From: Zoroaster sp. YZ-2022
Taxonomy: Eukaryota; Echinodermata; Asteroidea; Forcipulatida; Zoroasteridae
DNA: 64,000 nt
Assembly: GCA_029582265.1 (NCBI GenBank)
Contig: CM055837.1
Location: forward strand, 10,677,926-10,741,925
Reading direction: 5' to 3'
Translations under genes and position numbers: made by a program
Notes under the pieces: generated by a model
Database searches by the model: none
What the model was told of the DNA's origin: nothing
What the model saw: the letters and a program-made list of their open reading frames with translations, nothing else
Part shown: positions 23,001 through 35,000 of the stretch, piece after piece
How the letters are laid out: the number at the start of each line of letters is the position of its first letter
Position numbering within the stretch: position 1 is the first letter of the stretch

Positions 23001-26000
23001 GGACTTACTTTTTAGTAATGAGTTATGTCGTATTCATTTCTTTATTTATCATTCAGGTCCGTACGGAATTTGCCATTGGACTTAACTTTTTAGTCATAAG
23101 TTATATCGTATTCATTTCTTTATTTATCATTCAGGTCCATACGGAATTTGCCATTGGACTTACTTTTTAGTAATAAGTTATATCGTATTCATTTCTTTAT
23201 TTATCATTCAGGTCCGTACGGAATTTGCCATTGGTCTTACTTTTTAGTAATAAGTTATATCGTATTCATTTCTTTATTTATCATTCAGGTCCGTACGGAA
23301 TTTGCCATTGGACTTAACTTTTTAGTAATAAGTTATATCGTATTCATTTCTTTATTTATCATTCAGGTCCGTACGGAATTTGCCATTGGTCTTACTTTTT
23401 AGTAATAAGTTATGTCGTATTCATTTCTTTATTTATCATTCAGGTCCGTTAGGGATTTGGATTTGGACTTACTTTTTAGTAATAAGTTCCATCATCTTGA
23501 TTTATTTATTTATTGTTCCGGTCCGTTCAGGATTTAGCTTTGGACTTATATTTTTTAGTAATAAGTTCCATCTTCATTTATTTATGTATCAATCAGGTCC
23601 GTGAGGGATTTGGCCAGGCTGAGCTTGAGGGATCCTAAGTATGTATCCGTCCATCAACATCATGAATACAGCACCCCAGCTCAACTGGAACAGGTAGGCG
23701 TTTACAAAATCCAAGAGATTTGTTGAATGTGGTGTTAATGATATAAGATAATAGGCTTTGTATGGTGGAGTATTGCTATAGTTTGGGTTTGTGGTAACAC
23801 CATGTGTTTATCTCAACTGTAAAGTGAGGTACATGTTCTGAAAGGAACCTTATGAATCACCTGACGATGATTAGAGCATGCTAATCGAAATATAGAGAAG
23901 ACCCTGTGAAATTACACACGGTTCTCTACGAACCACGCTCTCACATAGCAAAAGTTGAGAAACGAGTTGCCCGATATTGGTTCTACCCTGAACCATAATC
24001 TCACTAATAGCGACAATTGAGTTGTAAGTTGTGCGATAAGGTTCCTTTCAGAACCTGCACCTGACTTTAGCGATAGTTGAGATGAACACACAGTGTTGCC
24101 GCAAACTGAGACGATATGTGCTGTGAATGCTTGTTTGATTCACTGCAGTTAAAGACAGAAAACGCTTCTGGTAAAATGCCTGTAAATGCATCAACGTTTA
24201 TTTTAGTTTATTTGTTTCCAAATGTGAAATTTGCCAATTTGTGTATGGAGGTGCCAAGTCGAAAAGCAAGGCTTATACGAGACCAGGCACCGTGTATAAA
24301 AATACATGTTGGAGAAAAATATATTACATGACATTTTGATGGATTATTAACCCTCCTACTACTACAAGGGTCAAAATCAGTCAAAATGTTGATATACTTG
24401 CCAAGGTATATCTAGTGCACTTAAAAGTCGAACACTGTCAAACCTTATGTGTAGTAAGTACATTTACAGGTCAAAATGAGTTGACCGTTTTTTGACTGGT
24501 AAAAGCATTGTCTTGTATTGTTCAGGGTGGTCAAAATGACAGTAAAAACCAGTCAAAAGTGCCCCTGTGTGCACATTTGGGTCAACAGTCAAAATAGACA
24601 GTTGACTGATTTTGACCTCTGTAGCTACTTCCCACTAAAGTGCAGCTACAGTGGGAGGGTTAATGATATTAGGTTGAATGTATAAGGTTAAATTGTTTGA
24701 CAAAGACAAAAATGTTTGAATGTTAACAAAAAGTCTTAGGGCAGTGTAAAATTTTTGTAAATGAATCCATACTTTATAAGTTTCAGTGTAGTTCATAAAT
24801 GTCATTGTAAAGAAGATTATTTATACTGCCTTTACAATTCTACGGCCAATTTTTAGGGCTGGCAAAGGAACAAGTTACTTGGAAATCATTAGACAAAAGC
24901 CCATAGATATGTGGTATTCTTCAAAAGCCTCTGACCTAGATATTGACGAATGAGTTGATTGTAGTTAAGGTTGAATCCGAATCACCTACTTTGACATCAA
25001 CTGCTAGCTAATAGATCTTGGCCCAATTTCGTAAGGCCGCTTAACAGCTGAATTTTTGCTTACTGTACGTTTTTTTATTATTTCATAGCGCTGCTAACCG
25101 TTAAGCATAGAGAAAGGCACGCTAACTTTGCCGGCCGTTATTACTAGCAAATGAGTGACGCAACAATACAAATCCATGGTGAACGCGCACGCGCCACTCT
25201 GAATATTCTTGTTAACCTGTGAAATACGCTTAATGCTTAAGCAAATTTGTCTGCTGTAATTAGCACGAAAATTTGCTTACCGGTAAGCGGCGCATGAAAT
25301 TGGGCCCAGATTAACAGCCCCCCCCCCCCCATCTTTACTGGCTATGGCAACACACAATGAAACTCACAAATACGTATAACGTGCGAACACCAATCATCAA
25401 ATTGCATGCATCAGTAGTGGATGAAGTGTCATCATCGTTAACGTCATTCTCACTTCGACAGCTCTCGTCCGTCACGCTGGCCGACCTTGGCCAAGCTGAC
25501 CGCCTTATCTCAAGGTGGGATTAAGCTCTGTGTTGGTTCGGCCGTTTGACGGAGCCGGGTTTAGGTCGAGGGCATCATTCTCGATCTTCTCCAGCCCAAG
25601 TGCGTGTAGTTGACACCTTCCTTGACCTAATTGCAACACTCAGGGACTTATTTGCTGGGAGTCGGGATGACATGCATAGAAAAAATTTTATAATGCGAAA
25701 TTAAATCAACCGAGTTCTTGAAAATGGCATCTATTTAAAAAAAAACACCTCTATATATTAATGGGAGTGTCTTTGCTTGTCTTGTCTCTGCAGAGCTTAG
25801 TGGTTTGTGAACTGGACCAGAAAATTGATCTTTTGTACTCGTTCATTCGCAACCATACCAAACAGAAGGTACTGGTGTTCATGGCTAGCTGTAAACAGGT
25901 ACACGTATGATATACTTGCATTCATTCAAGGAAGACTGATTTTGAAAATGTTGATTTTAAACCTGTGGTTTAGAATGCTGAGACTTACAGGGGGAAAATG

Positions 26001-29000
26001 TTGAAAAAGCACTATTTTAAGGAGAGGGGGGTGGGGGCTCAAAAAGATGTTGATAAGTTTGGGTAGCTACTACCCAAGGATTGCAAAAATATCCTTAGTC
26101 TCCCACACTCAATTCCATATTCTGACCCAATGGTTATATTGGTACAGGTTTATAAGTTTATCTGCCCAACATCCATGTCATTACAAAGTCTGGAAAACGT
26201 CAGACATGGATTCATCTTTAAGGGGACAATATCGTCACGATCAGAGCAGACTTTCGACAGGTCATGGAAGTGGTGTCCTTGTGTTAAGGTGGACACAGTG
26301 ACTGTAAATTACTGGCTCATTTATGCAGCAGCAACGGTAAAATGACCTTATCATATTTTCAGTGACTGATTAAATCTAAAACTAGCACTCCGATTCCATG
26401 CCCTGTTGATTGTGGCAATACTGTCCCTTTAATGTACTACAAAAAAATAAATTGAGTAAAAAAAGTCAACAGAGTTGAAGTGTGGCTGTATGGAATCACA
26501 CCATTATTTATCACACAATACTCCATTAGTATTATTATTTTCCCCATTAGGTTAAGTACACGTTTGAAGTGTTTTGTGCTCTCCACCCTGGTGTTACTGT
26601 CATGGCCCTCTACGGAACCCTGCACCAACTGAGGAGAGTAGCCATCTACACTGAATTCTGTAATGCCAAACACGCTGTGCTCTTTGCGACAGATATCGCC
26701 GCTAGAGGACTTGGTAAGTTGTTGTAGAAAGCCAGAGACAAAGCGATGCTTCAATGCCACTTCATGATCTTATAAGGGATAGTATTGTTACAGTCAGAGC
26801 AGGCTTTCAACAGGGCATGAAATCAGTGTCCTAGTTGAATTCAGAGACTGAAAATTACTGTCTCATTTATGCAGCAGCAACGGTAATATGACCTTATCAT
26901 GTGGGGTGTTATTGTCAGTCACTGAGTTAATCTAAAACTAGCACTCTGATTCCATGCCCTGTTGATCGTGATAATATCATATTCTCATTTTAAAAAGTGT
27001 AAATAATCACATTTTTACATGAAACTTGGTGTAAATTTGATTATGTATCAAACATCCCTTGAAATATTTCTGTCGGAGGTCATTTTCGTAAAAATAAATA
27101 TAATGAGTTCAAAATTTGTAGAATGCATGAGAATTTGTGAAAGTTACAGCTAATTTCATTTTGTAATAAAGGAGAAAACGGTGAAAATTCATTCAGACAT
27201 GTGTGTGACAGTATGAAAATCATGTTTCAAACATGCCCACACATGGCATACACATTGCACTGGTACACATATAAACATAACACGCACTTAAATTTGATCG
27301 TTGATTGGTTTCTTCAGAAAAACAAACGGGGGAAAAAAAAACAAAAAAACAGTTGAATGAGATTACAAGATATCCACGACATTTGTGGAAGTCCTCGACG
27401 TCGTGAGCTTGCCCTCGGTCGACGTTACTGCACAAAGCTGTCACAGACGTTTTGTCCCAAGAAACGGGAAATGAGTCCGGTCAAATGGAATCGGCTTGCT
27501 ACATGTAGGAGTCAACCAAAAAACTGTGGCTTGAGACTGACTTGACTCACTCAAACTCTAGTTGCTCAACAACAACAAAATTGAATTTTTTTTCCTAATC
27601 TTAACTGTTTTTTTTTTCAACATGCAGATTTTCCATCGGTCAACTGGGTGCTACAACTGGACTGTCCCGAGGATGCAAGCACCTACATCCATCGGGTCGG
27701 CAGGACGGCACGGTACGAGCAAGGAGGTGAGTCTTTGCTCATCCTCCTGCCGTCTGAGGAGGAAATGGTGAAACAACTGGTGGAGAGAAAGATACCCATT
27801 CAGAAAATCAAGTAAGTGAACGATGAAATCGATGGAACTCAAATCACCGAAGAGTAGATGTTTTTGCTTCATGCTTTGTTTTGGCTTTTGTTGGCCAGGA
27901 AACGAAGATAAAAGGCCAGGTCTTTCTTCTGATATTGGTTTTTTGTATTTTTTTGTTCAATCTATCAATAAATTGATTATTGATAAGAATATTTTCAATA
28001 ATTCATCTGCTTTGTAATGTTGAATAACATTGCATCTGCTTCAATTCACAGATCGTTCTGTTGATGTCATTATTTTTCCCTATGTTTTTTTTTTCAGGGA
28101 AGTTTTTCAGGGACTGTTTCTACATTCTTCACCTTTTTTTCAAATTCAGAAAAACTTAAATAATCTCCTAAGAGTTTCAAATTCAGAAAACCTTAAAGAG
28201 ACAATATCGTCATGATCAGAGCAGAGTTTCAACAGGGCATGGAATCCGTGTCTTACTTTAAGATGAACACAGTGACTGAAAATTACTGGCTCATTTATGC
28301 AGCAGCAACGGTAATATGACCTTATCATGTGGGGTATTATTTTCAGTCACTGAGTTAATCTCAAACTAGCACTCTGATTCCATGCCCTGTTGATCGTGGC
28401 GATACCCTCCCTTTAAATAATGTCCTTTTTTTTCATACTTCAGTGTGAATCGAAATCGTAAGATGAGTATACAGAGTAAACTGCAGTCTCTCTGTGCCGG
28501 CAGTATCGATCTCAAGCAATCTGCCCAACGCTGCTTCATCAACTACGTCAAATCTGTCTACCTCATGAAGAACAAGAAAGTGTTTGACGTCACCAAGCTC
28601 CCGCTGGAAAAATACTCATTGTAAGTGCCCACTCTGTCCATATCATAGCCCTCTACTGCTGAAAATGCACCCGGTCACCAAGTGTGGGGCACGCTCCCCC
28701 ACACCCCCTGCGTCTTGGTTTGATTCGGACTGTGCTTTTGTTTCCCACAGCTCACTGGGGCTTGCCATCCCTCCGCGAGTCAGGTTCCTCCAGCGAGCTG
28801 CCAAAAGGAAAGACGAACACCAGATGATAAAGCAAGGAAAGAACGCCAATGATCTCGAGTCCAATAAGAAAACGGGTAAGTAAATCTCACAGACTTTAGT
28901 AAAGAAGGCAGTTGTATTGTAAGGTGTGCATTGGTTTCAGACGCGGTTGAGATAATCAACTGATGAATCTTAATGACTGAGTTAGCGAATGGAAGTGCAG

Positions 29001-32000
29001 AATACCACACCTAACCACATGCCAGTCATTTAAAAGTTTTTTGAGCTTACTAAGATGTGACGGCAAATCTTGGTATTGCATGACACATAAATGTGGGATC
29101 GTAGTGGGATTGTCAGTAGCCTGTGCAGGCCTGGAACTTACTTATTCCTTTTCCTGAGTACTTCCATAACAATATCAGAATGGCTATGGGAACTTTTTTC
29201 AGGGGCACGAAGGCCAAGACCAGGGCAACGGAGGCAGAAGCCTCCATGGAATTCTAGGGCTGCTGTAGCCTATAGTGAGTCAGCTGTTAATGAACTGGGA
29301 GAACCATTGTTCTTGTGTTAATAATAATAATACTAACCCTCCTACTACTGCAAGGGTCAAAATCATTCAAAATGTTGATATACTTGCCAAGGTATATCTA
29401 GTGCACTTAAAAGTCGAACACTGTCAAACCTCACGTGTAGTAAGTACATTTACACGTCAAAATGAGTCAACCGTTTTTGACTGGTAAAAGTGTTGTCTTG
29501 TATTGTTCAGGGTGGTCAAAATGACAGTAAAAACCAGTCAAAATGCCCCTGTGTGCATATTTGGGTCAACAGTCAAAACAGGCAGTTGACTGGTTTTGAC
29601 CACTATAGCTACTTACCACTAAAGTGCAGCAATAGTAGGAGGGCTAATGAACAGTTCTTATATAGCACATAATACCTTCCAATGAAAGTCTCTATGTACT
29701 TATTATTTGCCCTGGTCACTGGGCCAATATCATTCCTGGTCACTGGGCCAATATCATTCCTGGTCACTGGGCCAATATCATTCCTGGTCACTGGGCCAAT
29801 ATCATTCCTGTAATCTTTCTCAGCTCCCTGGGGAGTATACAGCCCATTATGTGCAACCATTTTTGGCACTACAGGGCTAATCAAACACAATTACCACCTC
29901 TACCCTCACAGGTACCCATTTATACTCCTCGGTGAAGAGAAGCAATTACAGTTAAGCGTCTTGCTCAAGGACACAAGTACCATGGTCGCGGCTGGGATTC
30001 GAACCCACATTCTGACGACTCAGCCATCAGAACATAAGTCCGATATACCAGATCGCTCGACCATGACACCCCACTCAAGACTTTACCATAATTGCTAAAC
30101 CATGCCACCCTATAGAATGTTGTTCATTGCTAAGGTTTAGTCTATTAACTTTCATTAGTTGTCCTTTTACTTTCACTCTTCCATTACTAGTTCTGAAACA
30201 GCGTGAGAGAGGTTCAGACTTAGAGATCTTAGAGACAGAGGAAACAGGCGGCGTGGATGATGGAGGTCTAGACGCCATCGTGGCGAAACTCAGATCAACC
30301 ATGCCGCAGAGAATGAAGGGCGGAGCTAACATCAAACCACTATCAAGACCAAAGGAGGATGACCAGGAGTTGGAAGAAGAACTGGGCAGCATGGGTGACG
30401 GAGGTCTGGACGCCATCGTGGCAAAGCTCAGATCAACCGCGCCGCGGAGGATGAAGGGTGAGGCTAACGTCAAACCAAGAGTTAGACAAGAGGAGTTGCC
30501 AGATGAAGAGGATCGGGAAGAAGAGGAGACAAGACGGGATGATGATGAAGATGAAGAAGATGCTGAAGATGATGATAAAAAGGATTCATCCTCATCAAGA
30601 AAGGCAATGGCTGTTTCCAGAACACATGGAAAAACACCTGCGAGTAACACAAGAACTTCCAATGAGTCCAAGAACACTTCAAATGAAAAGAAAGCAGCAT
30701 TGAATAAGAAAACGGAAAGAATCGGTCGATTGCAATCTCAGAAATCGAGTGAAACAGTCAGCCAATCGCATTTGAGATCTCGTTCTAGTGTTGCGGATTC
30801 CCACCCTTCAGAATCAAGCTCTGGGGAGGATTCTGACGGTGAGTTGCAGGAAAAAGAAGACGGGCCAGGCTTCCAAGGAGGAAATGATGAGGAAGAAGAG
30901 GACGATTTTCTTGTTGTCAAGAAGAAAGATGTCTTTGGTATTAAGAAGGAGGAACCGGTAAGAAATGGCTGTAATTTCTACCATTTCTTTAAAAAAAAAT
31001 TTTTTCCTGTCACATGCTGAACATGTCATCTATAACATTTCAGTTGAATAAGGTTTATTTGGCTTGTACATCCCAAAATTGTATTATCAGTTTGTGTTTC
31101 TGTGAGTTAGGTTTTACATTCTATGGATATTGTACGTGTGGTACATGCTTATTGGCATTGCATTGCGCTGTTGATGACTTGAACTGTTTGTTACAAGATG
31201 TGCTGTGAGTGACTACAAACAATGTGGGATGTTTCTTTGCGAGTTTGGTAAAAAAATGTACATGAAATGGTCTATAGAATGGTCTTTAGCATTTCGAAAG
31301 ATCGATTCAATTTGCATTTAGCATCAGACAGCAGCAAAAGGTAACAGTAGTTATCTGCATGCATTTCGTAATAGCACAGACATTTTTTGTACACTATACT
31401 TTGGCTATTTGGCTATTCAACCTTGTGAAATTGTCCACTTTTTTCCCCATTACAGAAGCAAAGAAATCCTGAAGCGGAAACTATAGAGGGCGCTAAGAAA
31501 TCCAACAAGCCGAAGAAGCAACCCAGCAAAGTAGCCATGGCTAAGAAACTACACCGATTGAAAATAGCAGTCAATACCAAGAAGACGTTTGATGAGGAAG
31601 GGGAGGTAATGAATTATTCATTTGACACTCGTCATTATTCATATTCATGCATGTTTATTCATTTATGCAAATTGAATGCACGATAACAATCAGTTTCTTG
31701 TCTTTAATGAGGGAATGAAATGCAGTTATTCATCTCATTGTGTTCTATAATTATACCAACCATAACAGGAACCATGGTTATTTTTAGGTGAATTTACAAT
31801 TTTATTGTTGATTTGTTTCATACACTCAGCAGGAAAATTAATTTCATGTACACTGTTTGAATTACAGAGATGCCACTTTTCCGGTTTAAACCGGAATTCC
31901 GGTTATCTCCCCAAAATCCTTTTTTTTTCCAGCCGTCCATTCATAAAAAGAGCGGAGGAAAAAAAAGGAAACGGAAATTTATTATTACTATTTTGTTCGC

Positions 32001-35000
32001 GTCTCGAGAGCTCGACGTACGACAGCAGCGCAGCAGTAATTTCAGTAGCCTTGATTTCGAGGCTTATCCCGCGAACGCCTGCCGACTACGTGTATGTATG
32101 TAACGAGCGCATGATGAACCTGGTTCGTCTTCGTATGTATGCTGTAGTGGTAAGCGAAGTTATCACACACAGCCTTGAAATCAAGTCTATGATTTCATGC
32201 GTCGGTGGTTTTCGATCGCAGTCTTCATATCAAATACTCTACATTACTCGCCGGGTACCAACCAAGTCCTTGTCACATGACCATCTGAGACTAGGCAGGC
32301 CGAGTTGTCTAACACATGTACATGTATGCTGAAGCGATACACATTGAAACTTGGTTTTCGTAAATTCTGTCAAAGCATGGAGGAAGAGTGAGGCCATTCT
32401 CTTCGGGACAATTCAAAGAACGGACAGTTTGAAGACAATTGAGGCGAAGGTTAAAAATAAATTTGTTGCTGACATTTTTCATAAATGTAACATTTATTCT
32501 GTGTAGTAGTTGACAGGAGAGCCTTCCATAAGGCCTAGAAAGGCTAAAATTCATGAGCTGCACCCCGGTCGATACACGTTACGCTTGCGACGTTCGCTCC
32601 GCGGCTATGAGTATTTGTCACAATGATAATAAATTTCCATATTTTTTTTAGCCAACGCAGTGGCATCTCTGGAATTACATGACAAATAAAATGTTGAATA
32701 TAATTTAAATAAGTTATTTTATTTTAGGTAAAACTTGTAGCTTTGCATGGTGAGGATGATAAGTAAGACTAATTGCGGTGACACCATGTGGAATCTCAAT
32801 TGAGTAGTAATTAGTTATGAAAAGAACTGGTGGTACAACTCGACGTTTCGATCAGTATGCTGGCAAAATTGGAGCCAGCAGGGACATGTCGTTTAATATA
32901 CATGTTCATTGTTAAGTTTTATAAATTATTTTAATTTAGATGGTTAGAAGGGTACATGTTTCATGTGGGTTCCCGGTTTGCCACAGATTCTTTGTTCTCG
33001 TGTCCGTAGAGAGTGGTGGCAAAATTGGAGCCAGCAGGGACATGGGTCCGTTTAATATACATGTTTTCGTTTTATCCACTATGTGTTTAAATCGTTCTTT
33101 GTGTCTTTATATGTCTTCTGTTCCTTATTGTGATGTAATGTCTGGTTGGTTTTGTCTTTTGTGCTTAAAGGACCCCATTAGAAATAAGTCGCAAGACTTT
33201 TATGGGCTATCCTGATATTACCGCCTTCATGTGCAATTTAAATTTATTTATGTTTTTATTTGCTTATTTATTGTGTGTATTTGTAATTTATTTTGAATGG
33301 TGATATCAAATAAAACATAAACATAAACATATGCTCTGATCGTCCTCAGGAGAATGCCGGACTCTGGAAAATGCTGCTGCTGATCGAAACGTCGGGTTGT
33401 ACCACCAGTTCTTTTCAGAACTAATTACTACTCAATTGAGATTCCACATGGTGTCACTGCAATTAGTCTTACTTATTTTATTTTGTTACAAAATATTTTA
33501 TTTTGCTACTAAATATGTGAATACTTATTTATTTTATAAAATAAAAATCAAGGAATGCTTAGTAGAATTAATATCATCAAGGTAAAACTTGTAGCTTTGC
33601 ACAGTGAAGAGGATATTAAAGTAAAGACTAATTTAAAGGAGAAGTAAAGACTAATCCTCCAGCATCCAGTCTTCGCATGATCCTCCAGCAGCCTACTTAA
33701 GCAGCAGCATTTCCCAGAGTCTGGCATTCTCCTGAGGACGATCAGAGCATACTGATCGAAACGTTGAGTTGTAACCTCCAGTTCTTTTCAGAACTAATTA
33801 CTACTCAATTGAGACGTCACATGGTGTCACCGCAATTAGTCTTTATGACTATCATCAAGCAGAACAAATAATGTATGTGGGAAAAAAACATTTAAATTAT
33901 CGCTTAAGGGTACAGGAGTTCTTCCATTTACTCTTTAACACACAAGAGTCAGACAGTTAATCCTGTGCAAAGTGGTCTTAATGGACAGGTGGCCTCAATT
34001 TTGCGTAGTGTCAACCAACGGCTGGCCACATTGAGCAGGTGGCCTCTTTATCCAGGCCACAGAAGCAGGTTGATTTTCAGAAGTGTTACTTGATCATCAA
34101 ACCAATCTGTTCCTAGGTTACCAAGCAGTGGCCGCCACTCCCTAACACCGCCGATCCAAACGAGGGCGGTATTGATATTGAGAAGGCCAAGGAGTGGATG
34201 AGAGAGGAGGACCAGCATGATAAGGAGGTGTACCGAGAGCGTATCAGGGCCAAACATAAGGTGAGACTATCTCGGGTTGCTGGGGGAGGGCAACATTTGA
34301 AAAGAGCGAGTTGATGACAATTGGGGAAATATATTCAACCTACATGTTCACTAGATTGCTAAATGTTTTCTTTTAACCGCAATCAATTGACTTTGATTTG
34401 AAAATTGTGTTTTCTTCCTGTGTTAGGCTGAGAGACTGAGGGCAAAGGAGGAACGACGGAAATTATCGAGACGAGGAAAACGAGAGGAATCGGACGATGT
34501 AAGTTTATAAAGCAATATTTTGGAAGCAACTAGTAACATGAGCTTTCTCCGGGCAAATTGAATTCAGTTAGTGATGGCCATAGTAATGATTACAATAAAA
34601 TAAAAAAACACTGAAGGGCACAAAAATTGCATTTTGATTTCACGTTAAAGAATCACTTTGTCTGACCAGTGCCAATTATTGATATGTTTTTTATTCCAGA
34701 ATGAGGACATAGGTGCAGCTCTTGACCTCGGCGATGGATATGTGCCCTTTGACCCCGACACGCTGCCAGACCCCGACAAATATGCGGAAAAGAGCGAGAC
34801 CAGTGACGACGCAGAAGCGGAGAAACCGCCCAAGAAGGCTAAGAAGAAGACGAGAAAGGAATTCACGGAGAAGACGCCCTCAAAGAGGAAAGCAAAGTCA
34901 GAGGAGAAAGAGAGAAAACAGAGCGGCAAGAAAAAACGAAAGACAGGAGAGGGAAAAGAGGGGGGTAGGATGGACAAGTCATTCGATACAGGATTGACGT

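Larger units (their letters stand above)
23694..25793 (+). other. DDX10 intron with three transposon remnants
   Basis: Contains a diverged foldback (23755-24108), a CCCTCCTA mini-element (24351-24659) and a GGCCCAATTTC-end MITE (25019-25309), plus unassigned sequence up to the acceptor. Confidence 0.6.
28876..30190 (+). other. DDX10 intron with mini-element and SINE
   Basis: Contains a probable MITE at 29124-29268, a CCCTCCTA element (29337-29643) and a tRNA-type SINE (29650-30076). Confidence 0.6.
31606..34116 (+). other. DDX10 intron dominated by transposons
   Basis: Holds the CAGAGATGCCACT-end element (31865-32671), two foldback F copies (32728-33479 and 33579-33850) and a LINE 3' end nested in the first of them. 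Confidence 0.7.

Noticed and set aside
22022..23596. CRISPR-like array
   Set aside because: The repeats are contiguous 77-bp units with no unique spacers and lie in a eukaryotic intron.
22104..23604. Overlapping 70-100-codon ORFs starting [10 protein letters not shown]
   Set aside because: They are translations of the 77-bp satellite in a DDX10 intron; the unit length is not a multiple of three and no independent gene signals exist.
30075..30677. A 200-codon minus-strand serine-rich ORF
   Set aside because: It is the antisense of the acidic DDX10 exon; GAA/GAT/GAG codons read as Ser/Phe/Leu on the other strand.
31805..32332. A 175-codon plus-strand ORF
   Set aside because: It lies across the left end of the CAGAGATGCCACT element, lacks protein-like composition and has no splice context.
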